A stretch of DNA of 64,000 nt from Roseivirga sp. (GCA_018402485.1 JAGYIY010000002.1:186001-250000); one strand, 5' to 3'. Numbered from the stretch's first letter, positions 8,906 through 18,809 are shown. The notes: generated by a model not told the origin, from the sequence alone. Program-made: numbers and translations.

Positions 8906-9845
8906 TTAGCGCCATAGCCTTTAACATGGCTTCTGCGGTTTGGTTCATGGCAGTTTCATTATCGAGAGAATTCAGTTGGGCATTAAAAGGTTCTGCCCGA
9001 ACCGGCCCGGAGTATCCAATTTGTGCTAAAGTGTTCAAAAATAAACTCAGGTCAATTACACCTGAAGCACCGGGAAGCTCCCGCTCTCCATCCACCTGCT
9101 CCAGTACAGATCGACTAGCTATGGCATCGTTCACGTCCACAGTAATGATGTCTTTAGGGGATAGTGCCAGCAAATCATCAGCAGTCTCTTCAGCACAATA
9201 CCAATGAAAAGCATCTAATTGTACGCCTACATTAGGTTCTTCCATGGCTTGTATCAAAGCAATCAGCTCCGCCAGATTACTGATAAAAGGGTACTTAGCT
9301 GAGCTCATCAGGCTTAATGGACCTACATATTCTAACCCCAAACTTAATCCGGAGGCGGCCAACACCCTGGCCACCTCTCGCAATCGTTCCACATGTTGAT
9401 CGAAATTTTGCTGGTAGGTCAATTCATCGTGCATGGGCATAATCCAGGTGGTCATGGCTCGTGCTCCTATATTTCGCAGCATATCAGCATAAACGTGTAG
9501 TTGGTGAAGTTCTTTTCGGAATTGCGCATTGGTTTTTCTGAATTCCACAGGTAAGCCCATAGCGTCCCAATGCAGCATTTGGGTTTCCATTTCCTCCTTG
9601 ACTTGTCTTTGTTCCAAAGCCGATAACCGGCTTAACTCAGGCAAAGGAGTTATGGCCCTGAATCCATGTTTTAATGCATAGGCTACCAGTTCTTGATGGG
9701 TAACTTGCACACCGATGGCGCCAGGGTTCAAGCTCATCAGCATATCGGATCGCTGTGCAGACCAGCCATGAAAAATCCCCGGCCAAAGGGAGAATGCCCC
9801 CAAGGCCAGAGATTTTTTCATAAAACCGCGTCTATCCGTGCGCAT
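8895..9845 (-). CDS. Sugar phosphate isomerase/epimerase-like TIM-barrel protein, exported by Tat
   Basis: 316 residues. The N-terminus MRTDRRGFMKKSLALGAFSL has the twin-arginine pattern DRRGF followed by a hydrophobic segment. The body fits the AP-endonuclease-2/xylose-isomerase-like TIM barrel: LGLEYVGP, VGVQLDAFHWY (metal ligand region) and ITVDVND. Members isomerise or epimerise sugars, many with unknown substrates. Its ATG shares one base with the stop of the S9 peptidase upstream (TGATG), so the two are translationally coupled. A related Tat-type protein lies at 26585. Confidence 0.78.
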   Translation of the reverse strand: MRTDRRGFMKKSLALGAFSLWPGIFHGWSAQRSDMLMSLNPGAIGVQVTHQELVAYALKHGFRAITPLPELSRLSALEQRQVKEEMETQMLHWDAMGLPVEFRKTNAQFRKELHQLHVYADMLRNIGARAMTTWIMPMHDELTYQQNFDQHVERLREVARVLAASGLSLGLEYVGPLSLMSSAKYPFISNLAELIALIQAMEEPNVGVQLDAFHWYCAEETADDLLALSPKDIITVDVNDAIASRSVLEQVDGERELPGASGVIDLSLFLNTLAQIGYSGPVRAEPFNAQLNSLDNETAMNQTAEAMLKAMALING

Positions 9846-11941
9846 CAGTCTCTGGCAATTACAAATTTTTGTTGAGGACGCATCACTAAATGTTCAATAA
9901 AGAACTCCATCATGCGCTGCATAGAAACAGCTGTATGCCCTCTATCTGGCCCCACTTGCACTTCAAAACTTTTACCTGCTTTTTGCAAAGCTTGAATCAA
10001 TTGCAAAGAGTTAGAAGGATGCACGTTGTTATCATTTGTCCCATAATAAATCATCAATTCACCTTCCAAATTCTCAACATAATTCATTAAGCTAGACGCC
10101 TCATAACCTGCTTTATTGTTCTCCAAAAGGTTCATATATCGCTCGGTATAAATGTTGTCATAATTGCGCCAATCGGTAACGGCAGAGTTAGCAACTGCGG
10201 CATGAAAAACATCAGGGTGTCGCAATAAACAAGTAGCAGCCGTGGTACCTCCATAAGAAGTACCATACACCCCTACCCGATCTCTATCGACATAAGGTCT
10301 GCTGTAAAGCGCCTTGATGCCCTCGGCAAAATCATCTTGCTCAGCGATGCCTAGGTTACCATAAATCTGATCTAACAATCTTTTTCCTCTTCCCCGCACA
10401 TTACGTCCATCAATATCAACCACCAAAAAGCCAAACTCAGTAAGACCATTAGGCAAGGTGAAGCTCTCTCGAAACTCGTTGGTAGATGGCCCACCATAGT
10501 TGGCCAAAATAACAGGGTACTTTTTATTGGGATCGAAATTAGAGGGGAAATGCAACATGCCATGCAACTCTGTTTCCCCATCGGCAGAGGTGAAGGTAAA
10601 TACTTCCACTTTTTTAAGTCCCAAAGCTTCGAATTGTGTTAAATCACTTTCGCGCAAGCGATCAACGACTTTACCTTTAGCATCCACTAATTGCGTGAAA
10701 GGCGGCTGATTATGCGTTTCGGCTACATCTATCAAATGTTTGCCATCAGGTGATAGTTGTATGGAATGGTGAAAGGCCGGGTCTGTCAAGCGCTCATCTT
10801 TTGACCCATCGAAATGCACACGATGCAACTGCATTTTCATGTGATTATCACCACTACGGGCCATATAATAAAGCACCTCTTTGTCTTCATCTATGTGTAC
10901 CACATTGGATACTTCAAAAGGATGGTTGGTGATGACATTTAAAAAACCATCCTTTATACTGTAGAGGTAATAGTTGTTAAAGCCCGTCCGCTCGGAAGCC
11001 CAAATGAAACGGTCTCCATCAGATAAAATCCTCATTTCAGGACTGTTTTTTGTAAAACTATCTAACCACTCTTCCCTTACAATGACCCTTGTTTTACCTG
11101 TAACCGGATCAGCGGCACGAAGTTCCATGACATCTTGTTTTCGGTTGGTGGAATGGTACATCAATTCTGTTCCGTTGGGAGTCCAGTCGATTCCATACAA
11201 ATAAGTCCCCATTGGTCCATCCTCAAATGGATTTCCATCGCGCACATCAAAAGTTAACATGGACTTACTGTCCAAATCGTAGACCATTAAATCTACAGGT
11301 AAGTTTTTAGCCCCTACTTTTGGATAGGCCTCTACTTCTAAAGAATCTTGAATTTGGGTTTGGTTATAGAGCACGTAATACTTCTTAGCATTCGATTCAT
11401 CAAATCGGTAAAAAGCAATTTTCTTGCTATCAGGAGACCACCACATGGCCGTTCTTTGACCTAATTCTTCCCCATACACCCAGGTGGCAATGCCGTATTT
11501 GATTTGATTTTCTGCGTTACCATCTTTGGTAATAGGCAGCACATCAGCTCCTTCAGGAGTACTGAGGTACATGTTTCTCTCATGCGTATAGGCTTTCCAT
11601 TGTCCGTCAGGAGAAATGGCTGAGGGGAATTGTCTTCCACGTGCCGGTCCGCGTTGGAAAGGTCTTCTTTCGGGTCTTGGCGCTTCACCTAGTTCAGTCG
11701 CTGTCTTTTTCCTGACGTCATACTTAAATAGGTTTCCATTCTGCACATATTCAAAACTGCGACCGTCTTCAGCCCAAGTTACGCGCATGGCGCCTGAAAC
11801 CATTGAATTACGAATTTTCGGTGCAACACTGATATAATGCTCGTAGCCTGGCATACTTTTTAATTTGTCCTGACCTTGCACCGTGTGGACCATAAAAGCC
11901 ATCAGGGCAACTGAAAATGGTATGAATAAAAAATTTTTCAT
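9845..11941 (-). CDS. S9 family peptidase, dipeptidyl-peptidase IV type
   Basis: 698 residues with a Sec signal peptide (MKNFLFIPFSVALMAFMVHTVQGQ). The N-terminal two thirds are a DPP-IV beta-propeller with WWSPDSKKIAFYRFDES and SPDGKHLIDVAE. The C-terminal alpha/beta hydrolase has the nucleophile elbow GTSYGG (Ser near residue 563), an Asp in YYGTNDNNVHP (near 635) and a His in DRGHTA (near 667), giving a complete triad. The usual DPP-IV elbow is GWSYGG; Thr replaces Trp here. Such enzymes trim X-Pro dipeptides from peptides in the periplasm. It is the first gene of a two-gene unit with the TIM-barrel protein. Confidence 0.88.
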   Translation of the reverse strand: MKNFLFIPFSVALMAFMVHTVQGQDKLKSMPGYEHYISVAPKIRNSMVSGAMRVTWAEDGRSFEYVQNGNLFKYDVRKKTATELGEAPRPERRPFQRGPARGRQFPSAISPDGQWKAYTHERNMYLSTPEGADVLPITKDGNAENQIKYGIATWVYGEELGQRTAMWWSPDSKKIAFYRFDESNAKKYYVLYNQTQIQDSLEVEAYPKVGAKNLPVDLMVYDLDSKSMLTFDVRDGNPFEDGPMGTYLYGIDWTPNGTELMYHSTNRKQDVMELRAADPVTGKTRVIVREEWLDSFTKNSPEMRILSDGDRFIWASERTGFNNYYLYSIKDGFLNVITNHPFEVSNVVHIDEDKEVLYYMARSGDNHMKMQLHRVHFDGSKDERLTDPAFHHSIQLSPDGKHLIDVAETHNQPPFTQLVDAKGKVVDRLRESDLTQFEALGLKKVEVFTFTSADGETELHGMLHFPSNFDPNKKYPVILANYGGPSTNEFRESFTLPNGLTEFGFLVVDIDGRNVRGRGKRLLDQIYGNLGIAEQDDFAEGIKALYSRPYVDRDRVGVYGTSYGGTTAATCLLRHPDVFHAAVANSAVTDWRNYDNIYTERYMNLLENNKAGYEASSLMNYVENLEGELMIYYGTNDNNVHPSNSLQLIQALQKAGKSFEVQVGPDRGHTAVSMQRMMEFFIEHLVMRPQQKFVIARD

Positions 11942-12057
11942 GAGTTTTGGGTTCGTTTAATACCTTAATACTAGTACATCTTCATTAAAATTAATAGCCT
12001 TTTTAGGTGAATGGCTCAATTCTCCTCACTAAGTTTAACCCAATCTTTTAAAAGCCC

Positions 12058-12351
12058 ATGTATTATTCACTAAAAACCCTTCGATGGATTGCCATAGCGG
12101 AAGGCATCAGTTACCTGCTACTGCTTGGCGTATGTGTTCCATTAAAATATGTATTTGGTATTCCTGAGCCGACACACCCTGTTGGTTTGGCCCATGGTGT
12201 TTTATTTGTGGCTTACAATGCCTTGGTTTTGCTGGTAGCACGTCAAGCAGCATGGTCCTATGGCCAAACGTTTTTGGCACTTTTAGCTGCTTGGCTACCT
12301 TTTGGTACTTTTGTAGCCGAACGAAAAATCTTTAATAAAACAGACATTTAA
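12058..12351 (+). CDS. DUF3817 domain-containing small membrane protein
   Basis: 97 residues with three hydrophobic segments: ISYLLLLGVCVPLKYVFG, HGVLFVAYNALVLLVAR and FLALLAAWLPFGTFVAE. The pattern RWIAIAEGISYLLLL...HP..LAHG and the C-terminal PFGTFV..RK are characteristic of the DUF3817 integral membrane family, whose function is unknown. It lies 34 bp before the in-frame start of the TonB receptor on the same strand. Confidence 0.82.
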   Translation: MYYSLKTLRWIAIAEGISYLLLLGVCVPLKYVFGIPEPTHPVGLAHGVLFVAYNALVLLVARQAAWSYGQTFLALLAAWLPFGTFVAERKIFNKTDI

Positions 12352-12384
12352 AAACCTTTTGTGCTTATTTTGGTTAGTGGAAAA

Positions 12385-14790
12385 ATGTTCAAGATGCTTT
12401 TTCAACTTCAAAACCACTCCATTTTTTTCAAATTATTCACGGCATTTCTGCTGTTAACTACTCTACCCATTTTTGCTCAAAACACAGGTGAAATCAAGGG
12501 TTATGTACGCGAAGCCAAAACGGGAGCCCCCATTCCTGGAGCCACCATTCAACTCGAAGGAACCAATTTAGGAGCCGTGAGTAATGGCGATGGATATTAT
12601 GTGATAGGGAATATTCCAACAGCCACATACACCGTAAAGACCTCTTTTGTTGGCTACATAAGCCAAATGCGCTTTGGTGTGATTGTGCGTTCGGGAGGAA
12701 TACCAAATGTAAACTTTAACCTCGAAGAATCTTTCCAGGAATTAGAAGAGTTGGTTTTTACGGCAAATCCTTTTTCAAAAGAAGAAGAAACTCCTTTATC
12801 TATCCAAAAACTCAATGCAGAGGAAATTGCCGGCTATCCTGGAGGCAATAACGATATTGCTAAGGTGGTGCAATCCCTCCCCGGGGTTTCTGGCTCCATA
12901 GGTGGTTTTAGAAATGACATTATCATACGTGGTGGTGCCCCCAATGAAAACGTATATTACCTCGATGGTATTGAAATCCCCAATATCAATCATTTTGCCA
13001 CACAAGGGAGTGCCGGTGGCCCTGTTGGCTTGCTGAATGTGAGCTTTTTCAATGGTGTTACGCTCTCTAGCAGCGCTTTTCCAACCCAGTACGACAATGC
13101 CTTATCTGGAATTTTACAGTTCGACCAACGCATAGGAAATCAAGAAAAATTAAAAACCAACTTTCGTTTGGGCAGCAGTGAGGCGGCCTTGACTTTTGAA
13201 GGCCCTCTATTTAAAAGAGAAAGAGATGCCAAAAATGCCAAAACCACTTTCATAGCATCAGTGAGACGGTCGTATTTGCAGTTTCTTTTTGAAGTGATTG
13301 GATTACCTTTTCTGCCTGATTATTGGGATTTTCAATACAAAATCAACCATGAATTTGATGCTTACAATACCCTTTCGATTACTGGCGTAGGGTCAATAGA
13401 TGATTTCAGCATCAACGTACCCGATGAATTTGATGCAGAGCAACAGGCCACCCTCGACCGCGTACCTGTGATTCAACAAAGAACAAATACCATAGGCATA
13501 ACTTGGAAAAATCGCTTCAAAAACGACAAAGGCTTGTTGCAAGTGAGTTTAAGCACCAATAGGCTAAGCAACAATTTCAGACAATTTAGAGACAATGAAA
13601 ACCAAACGGGATTGTTTTTACAAAACGATGCCATAGAGCAAGAAACCAAGCTAAGAGCTCTTCAAACATTCTTTCGGGGCCAATGGACGCTAAAACTTAG
13701 CCAATCCGTTCAAAAAGTAGATTACAGCAATAATAGTATCAATCTGGTTGACAATTTCAATTTCAATAGTGAGATCGATTTTATTAGGTATGGCGCTTCC
13801 GTGCAGGCCTCAAGGCTGAGCCCCGACCAGCGTTGGTCTTATTCGCTTGGTTTCCGCGTAGATGGAAACACCTTTACCGACAATGGAAATCAGTTCTGGC
13901 GACAATTCAGTCCGAGGGCTTCTGCATCGTATACTTTTGATGCACAAAGAAAATGGTCGGTAAATGCTTCATTGGGTTTGTATTACAAAATCCCACCTTA
14001 TACCATTTTGGGTTTCAGAGATATCAATGGTGGGCTATCTAATCAGGATGCTGAGTACATACGAAACACCCATGCAGTGGCTGGTCTCGAATACTTAGTT
14101 ACCCCTTCTGCCCGCTTTTCGCTGGAAGCTTTTTACAAGAAATACAACAACTACCCGGTTTCCATCACCGATAGCGTATCCTTAGCCAATCTGGGAGCAG
14201 ACTTTTCCGTATTAGGCAACGAACCCATTGCCTCCGTAGGCTTAGGAAGAAGTTATGGGCTTGAATTTTTATACCAAAAGAAGTTCACCAACGACTACTA
14301 CCTCATCCTAGCATATACCCTTTTCTGGAGTGAATTTACCGGATTTGATACGGAAGCATTCCTCCCCAGTGCATGGGACAGTCGTCATTTGCTTACTTTT
14401 ACAGGAGGGTATCAGTTTGGTAATAACTGGGAAATCAGTGCTCGAATGAGGTTTGTAGGAAAAACCCCATTTGCACCTGTGGATCAAAATGAAACACTTC
14501 AAAATTACCCTGCTGTGATTTTTGACTACAACCGCTTAGGAGATATGCGGATCAATGCTTTCAATCAAACAGATGTAAGAATCGATAAAAAGTTCAATTT
14601 TGAAAAATGGACCTTGAATGTGTTTTTAGAAATTCAAAATGTGTTAGGACAAGCCATACCTCAGCCACCTGAATTTGGCTTAAATCGAAATGAACAAGGG
14701 GGAATCATCGATCCCCGAACCTTAGTAGAAATATCTGAAATTGAGAATTCCTCTCCCCTTCCAGCCATTGGTGTAATCATCGACTTTTAA
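12385..14790 (+). CDS. TonB-dependent receptor with N-terminal carboxypeptidase-regulatory-like domain
   Basis: About 801 residues from the ATG at 12385; an in-frame GTG at 12361 is also possible. A signal peptide ends at PIFAQN. It is followed by a CarboxypepD_reg-like domain (GEIKGYVREAKTGAPIPGATI, GDGYYVIGNIPTATYTV), then a plug domain (VVQSLPGVSG, IIIRGGAPNENVYYLDGIEIP) and a 22-strand-type barrel. It would take up a TonB-energised substrate across the outer membrane; the substrate is not evident. No SusD partner follows, so it belongs to the stand-alone class. Its stop overlaps the convergent DUF2147 gene by 4 bp. Confidence 0.88.
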   Translation: MFKMLFQLQNHSIFFKLFTAFLLLTTLPIFAQNTGEIKGYVREAKTGAPIPGATIQLEGTNLGAVSNGDGYYVIGNIPTATYTVKTSFVGYISQMRFGVIVRSGGIPNVNFNLEESFQELEELVFTANPFSKEEETPLSIQKLNAEEIAGYPGGNNDIAKVVQSLPGVSGSIGGFRNDIIIRGGAPNENVYYLDGIEIPNINHFATQGSAGGPVGLLNVSFFNGVTLSSSAFPTQYDNALSGILQFDQRIGNQEKLKTNFRLGSSEAALTFEGPLFKRERDAKNAKTTFIASVRRSYLQFLFEVIGLPFLPDYWDFQYKINHEFDAYNTLSITGVGSIDDFSINVPDEFDAEQQATLDRVPVIQQRTNTIGITWKNRFKNDKGLLQVSLSTNRLSNNFRQFRDNENQTGLFLQNDAIEQETKLRALQTFFRGQWTLKLSQSVQKVDYSNNSINLVDNFNFNSEIDFIRYGASVQASRLSPDQRWSYSLGFRVDGNTFTDNGNQFWRQFSPRASASYTFDAQRKWSVNASLGLYYKIPPYTILGFRDINGGLSNQDAEYIRNTHAVAGLEYLVTPSARFSLEAFYKKYNNYPVSITDSVSLANLGADFSVLGNEPIASVGLGRSYGLEFLYQKKFTNDYYLILAYTLFWSEFTGFDTEAFLPSAWDSRHLLTFTGGYQFGNNWEISARMRFVGKTPFAPVDQNETLQNYPAVIFDYNRLGDMRINAFNQTDVRIDKKFNFEKWTLNVFLEIQNVLGQAIPQPPEFGLNRNEQGGIIDPRTLVEISEIENSSPLPAIGVIIDF

Positions 14791-15227
14791 GGACGATGTG
14801 TTGTTTTGGTCCAAACCACCGTACGGCCAAACATGGAAATACCGATATAGCCTCTTAATTCTAGTTTATCTCCTTTTTTTCGGATGACACAATCATAGGT
14901 TTTTCCACTTTCAGGATCATATATTTCGCCTTCCTCCCATTTTCCACGATCGAATATGAAGCCTTTAATTAGGTTAAGACCCAAAATTGGCCTTTTTCGT
15001 AGCTCACTGTCTGGGTTATTTTTATCATTTCTTACCGACCCATCGTCGTTTTTCATGCGTTGAAGCCAAACCACTTTTCCGCTGTACTTCCCATTTTCTT
15101 TGTAAATTTCTATTTTCGCCTGACCATCATCTGTAAGCCAAAACCCTAAAACATCATCAGGGTCTGTGTTGGCAAAGACTTGAGCAACAAAAAACATGGG
15201 AAATAGTAAAAAAATCAATCTGTTCAT
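14787..15227 (-). CDS. DUF2147 domain-containing exported protein
   Basis: 146 residues from the ATG at 15227. This start gives a clean signal peptide (MNRLIFLLFPMFFVAQVFAN); an upstream in-frame ATG at 15260 would add 11 polar residues in front. The mature part DPDDVLGFWLTDDGQAKIEI...GKYSGKVVWL and the final RGYIGISMFGRTVVWTK match DUF2147, a small periplasmic beta-barrel-like domain of unknown function. It is convergent with the TonB receptor and divergent from pdeM. Confidence 0.85.
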   Translation of the reverse strand: MNRLIFLLFPMFFVAQVFANTDPDDVLGFWLTDDGQAKIEIYKENGKYSGKVVWLQRMKNDDGSVRNDKNNPDSELRKRPILGLNLIKGFIFDRGKWEEGEIYDPESGKTYDCVIRKKGDKLELRGYIGISMFGRTVVWTKTTHRP

Positions 15228-15289
15228 CTTGGTGTATGCTTTTGATAGTATATAATGCAAATAAATAGAAATTGTTTCGATAACCCTCC

Positions 15290-15922
15290 ATGATTCAACA
15301 TCTACTGAAAGATCAACACCTATTGCTTACAGCAGAAAAAGCCATGTTTTGGAAAGAGCAAAGCGTGCTAATTCTTGCTGATTTACATCTGGGTAAAGCT
15401 GCTCATTTCCGAAAATCTGGCATTCCCATTTCTGAATGGGTACATGCCAAAGACTTTTTACGCTTAGAACAACTTATTCAATACTTCAGTCCTAAAACCG
15501 TACTGTTTTTGGGTGACCTATTTCATAGTGAACTCAATGCAGGATGGGGTATTTTTCAACAGTACATTCGCAGCAAAAGCCCTCTGCAATTCCATTTGAT
15601 TATGGGGAATCATGACATGCTACCCCCTGATGCATACATTATTGATAATCTATTGATTAGTAATGATTTAACTATATATCCCTTTAGTTTTACTCATATA
15701 CCAGAAAATACCCCTTTCTATAATATTTCAGGCCATTTGCATCCAGCGATTCGAATGAAAGGCAAAGGACATCAAGCGATGAAATTACCCTGTTTTTATT
15801 TTGGTAAAGAGCAGGCCATTATGCCGGCATTTGGCAATTTTACAGGAACCGCAAGCATCAAAGCTTTAAAAGATTCTGAGATTTATGTGATAGCAGATGA
15901 TGAGGTAATTAAGGTCTATTGA
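15290..15922 (+). CDS. pdeM: Ligase-associated DNA damage response endonuclease PdeM
   Basis: 210-residue calcineurin-like phosphoesterase with the metal-binding motifs LADLHLGK (D-x-H), FLGDLFHS (GD), MGNHD (GNH[D]), and a distal GHLHP (G-H-x-H). These and the length match PdeM, the small phosphoesterase of the ligase-associated repair set. Its usual partners are the Lhr-type helicase (present at 6449, 6.4 kb upstream), an ATP-dependent ligase and an exonuclease (both absent from this window). It is probably a Mn2+-dependent nuclease in the cytoplasm. Confidence 0.87.
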   Translation: MIQHLLKDQHLLLTAEKAMFWKEQSVLILADLHLGKAAHFRKSGIPISEWVHAKDFLRLEQLIQYFSPKTVLFLGDLFHSELNAGWGIFQQYIRSKSPLQFHLIMGNHDMLPPDAYIIDNLLISNDLTIYPFSFTHIPENTPFYNISGHLHPAIRMKGKGHQAMKLPCFYFGKEQAIMPAFGNFTGTASIKALKDSEIYVIADDEVIKVY

Positions 15923-16010
15923 ACCGATGAGAGATATATGTTCATCATAGATGTCACCTTCCATGCATTGGTCTAAATTAAATTACTATTTTTGACCTAA
16001 ATATTTCGAC

Positions 16011-16910
16011 TTGAACAAATCTGCTAAAAAATACAAACGAAAGAAAAAACTAGGGACTTATCAATCTGTAAGCGTGGTCTTCAGTACGGCATTAGCTCTT
16101 TTTGTCATCGGTCTTTTCGCTGTTATTGCTTTGCAGGCGGCAAGACTCACCACCCTTATCAAACAGAATTTGGAAGTTCAGATTTACCTGGACCAAAATT
16201 TATCGGAAAACCAAAAGGCACGCATTGCAAATCAGTTGACAAGCAGCGATTATGTGCTAAAAACAGAGGATGCTAAATCCGTCCGTTTCATTAGCCAAGC
16301 CGATGCGGCAGAGCAATTTATCGCTGAAACAGGAGAGGATTTCTCTGCATTCTTAAGTGATAATCCCTTGAGAGATGCCTTCGTTATTAACATTCAAGAT
16401 ACCTACCAAACCAATGTGCAATTAGATAGTATAAGTCGTGAAATCGAACAAATGAGTGGGGTTTACGAAGTGACCTTCGTGAGAAACCTGATTGATTCCA
16501 TTCATAATAACTTGACCAAGCTTAGTCTGATTTTATCCGGACTTTCTATCTTAATGGTTTTCATCGTGGTGTTATTGATTAACAATGCCATAAAATTGGC
16601 ACTTTTCTCACAACGCTTTTTAATACGAAGCATGCAATTGGTGGGAGCCAAAAGTAGCTTCATCAAAGGCCCTTTCCTTAGGCGCGCACTGTGGCATGGC
16701 ACTTTATCTGGCATTATAGCTTCTTTGCTCATTGCTAGTGCTTTACTCATTGCAAATGAGCAAGTAGAAGGCTTGGAGAAAATTCAACAATCCGAGCTTT
16801 TCATCATACTTTATGGAATTCTGGTTGCAACAGGTGCCTTGATTGCCTATTTTAGCACGTTGAGGGCTATGAATAAATACCTAAAAATGTCGTTAGACGA
16901 ACTGTATTAA
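16011..16910 (+). CDS. ftsX: Cell division protein FtsX
   Basis: 299 residues. Four membrane segments are visible: near residues 22-45, then LSLILSGLSILMVFIVVLLI (about 170-190), LSGIIASLLIASALLIA (about 230-250) and FIILYGILVATGALIAYF (about 260-280). A periplasmic extracellular domain lies between the first two (LEVQIYLDQNLSENQK). This is the FtsX permease topology; FtsX works with the ATPase FtsE at the divisome to activate wall hydrolases. ftsE is not adjacent, as is usual in Bacteroidota. The start appears to be TTG at 16011, since no ATG/GTG precedes the first membrane segment in frame. Confidence 0.92.
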   Translation: MNKSAKKYKRKKKLGTYQSVSVVFSTALALFVIGLFAVIALQAARLTTLIKQNLEVQIYLDQNLSENQKARIANQLTSSDYVLKTEDAKSVRFISQADAAEQFIAETGEDFSAFLSDNPLRDAFVINIQDTYQTNVQLDSISREIEQMSGVYEVTFVRNLIDSIHNNLTKLSLILSGLSILMVFIVVLLINNAIKLALFSQRFLIRSMQLVGAKSSFIKGPFLRRALWHGTLSGIIASLLIASALLIANEQVEGLEKIQQSELFIILYGILVATGALIAYFSTLRAMNKYLKMSLDELY

Positions 16911-16916
16911 CACACT

Positions 16917-17129
16917 ATGGAAGATAAAAACAACAAATTTGCTTTTGGAAAAACCAATTACAAATTGATGCTGATTGGCCTTGCACTGATTGTTTCGGGA
17001 TTCATCATCATGTCGTTAGACAATGCCCAACATGGTCAAGGGTTTCTAGGACTCACGCTAAGTCCCATTATTATCATGGCAGGGTTTGTTATTGAATTTT
17101 TTGCCATTTTCAAGAAAGAAAAATCTTAA
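16917..17129 (+). CDS. DUF3098 domain-containing small membrane protein
   Basis: 70 residues with two membrane helices (LMLIGLALIVSGFIIMSL and LSPIIIMAGFVIEFFAIF) flanked by FAFGKTNYK and KKEKS. This exact layout is DUF3098, a Bacteroidota-specific family found directly after ftsX. Only 6 bp separate it from ftsX, so it is cotranscribed. Function unknown; position suggests a cell-envelope or division role. Confidence 0.9.
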   Translation: MEDKNNKFAFGKTNYKLMLIGLALIVSGFIIMSLDNAQHGQGFLGLTLSPIIIMAGFVIEFFAIFKKEKS

Positions 17130-17160
17130 GCCATCATCTGTTTTTCTTTCCTGTCTGTTT

Positions 17161-17862
17161 ATGCTACAAATTGACCCTACACTCTCAAAACAAGAAAACT
17201 TTTTAAAAGGTCAAGTTTTGTTGGTGGATAAGCCCTTACAATGGACCTCCTTTGATTTAGTAAAGAAAATTCGAAATCAAATCAAGATCAAGAAAATAGG
17301 TCATGCTGGCACCTTAGATCCACTGGCCACAGGCCTTATGATTTTGTGTACCGGAAAGAAAACTAAGTCCATAGAATCATTCATGGGACAAGAAAAAGAA
17401 TACACCGGATGTATCACTTTGGGCCAAACTACCCCTACTTACGATTTAGAAAGTAAACCATCGCCCATGCAAGACCTATCGGGTATTACGCAAGTAAAGA
17501 TTGAAAAAGCAGCAAGAAAATTGACAGGCCAAATTGAGCAGCTTCCTCCCATTCACTCTGCCATTAAAATCAATGGCAAACGCATGTATGAACTTGCGCG
17601 CAAGGGAGAGAGCGTTGAACCCAAACCGAGGTCTGTAGAAATAAAAGTTTTTGAATTAACCCATATTGAACTTCCCCATGTACATTTTCGTGTGGTTTGC
17701 TCGAAAGGAACTTATATCAGAAGCTTGGCCCACGATTTTGGTCAAATTCTAGAAGTTGGAGCGCATTTAAGTGCTTTACGCAGAACTAGAATTGGTAATT
17801 TGAGTGTTAACGATGCACGAAAGATTACCGAATTGATTGAAGAAATAAACACACTGCCATGA
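17161..17862 (+). CDS. truB: tRNA pseudouridine(55) synthase TruB
   Basis: 233 residues from the ATG at 17161. The frame stays open back to 17086, but that part overlaps the DUF3098 gene in another frame. Motif I LVDKPLQWTS and the catalytic-Asp motif GHAGTLDPLATGLM are complete, followed by ARKLTGQIEQLPP.HSA.K.NGKR.YELAR and CSKGTYIRSLAHD. It converts U55 to pseudouridine in the tRNA T-loop. It overlaps ribF by ATGA, so the two are translationally coupled. Confidence 0.95.
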   Translation: MLQIDPTLSKQENFLKGQVLLVDKPLQWTSFDLVKKIRNQIKIKKIGHAGTLDPLATGLMILCTGKKTKSIESFMGQEKEYTGCITLGQTTPTYDLESKPSPMQDLSGITQVKIEKAARKLTGQIEQLPPIHSAIKINGKRMYELARKGESVEPKPRSVEIKVFELTHIELPHVHFRVVCSKGTYIRSLAHDFGQILEVGAHLSALRRTRIGNLSVNDARKITELIEEINTLP

Positions 17863-18809
17863 AAATCCATTTGGGCACCCAAGCCTTAGCAGATGTGCAA
17901 AGTGCCATTGTAACTGCCGGTACCTTCGATGGTGTCCATTTGGGTCATCAAAAGATATTAAAAAAATTAAAAAATGAGGCAGAAAGGTTGAGGGGAGAAA
18001 CAGTGCTCATTACCTATTGGCCGCATCCAAGACTTGTTTTGCAGCCCAATAACAACGCACTACAACTGCTTTCTACCTTTCCGGAAAAGGCTAGTTTGTT
18101 GGAGCTATTCGGGATTGATCATTTGGTTAAAATCCCTTTTACGCAAGAATTTTCAGACCTTTCTCCCGAAGATTATGTGCGCATCATCTTACATGAGCGG
18201 ATTAAAACCAAGAAATTCATTATTGGCTACGATCATCGTTTTGGCAATAATCGTCAAGGAGGACTTGAAACACTTAATGCTTTGAGTGAAACCTATGGCT
18301 TTGACTTAGAAGAAATACCCAGGCAAGACGTAGATGCCATTGGCGTGAGCTCAACCAAAATCAGGAAAGCGCTTCAAGCAAAAGACATTCAAAAAGCAAA
18401 CACCTACTTAGGTCGACCCTATTCCTTAACAGGACGTGTTATTGAAGGAGATAAAATAGGAAGAACAATGGGTTTTCCAACGGCCAATCTGCACATCAAA
18501 GAGACGTACAAACTCATTCCGGGTGATGGTATTTATGCCGTTCGCGTATGTATTCAATACGAGAAATTTGACGGCATGCTCAACATTGGTCATCGCCCTA
18601 CGGTCGGTGGACAGGCCAGATCCATAGAAGTCCACATCTTTAATTTTGACAAAGACATATACAATACCGAAATTAGCTTAGAATTGATTGATTACATACG
18701 TGATGAGCAAAAATTCGATTCATTAGACCTGTTGCAGTCACAGTTGGAAAAAGATCAATCTGCAGTAAAGGAAAAGTTAGAGGCATTTAAAAAGAAGTCA
18801 AATGATTAA
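17859..18809 (+). CDS. ribF: Bifunctional riboflavin kinase/FAD synthetase
   Basis: 316 residues. The N-terminal nucleotidyltransferase domain carries [16 protein letters not shown] and later [13 protein letters not shown] and ISSTKIR-like VSSTKIR. The C-terminal riboflavin kinase domain carries [20 protein letters not shown] and GDGIYAV. It makes FMN and then FAD from riboflavin. It starts inside the truB stop (ATGA) and ends 8 bp inside the CoA transferase A gene, forming a tightly packed operon. Confidence 0.95.
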   Translation: MKIHLGTQALADVQSAIVTAGTFDGVHLGHQKILKKLKNEAERLRGETVLITYWPHPRLVLQPNNNALQLLSTFPEKASLLELFGIDHLVKIPFTQEFSDLSPEDYVRIILHERIKTKKFIIGYDHRFGNNRQGGLETLNALSETYGFDLEEIPRQDVDAIGVSSTKIRKALQAKDIQKANTYLGRPYSLTGRVIEGDKIGRTMGFPTANLHIKETYKLIPGDGIYAVRVCIQYEKFDGMLNIGHRPTVGGQARSIEVHIFNFDKDIYNTEISLELIDYIRDEQKFDSLDLLQSQLEKDQSAVKEKLEAFKKKSND

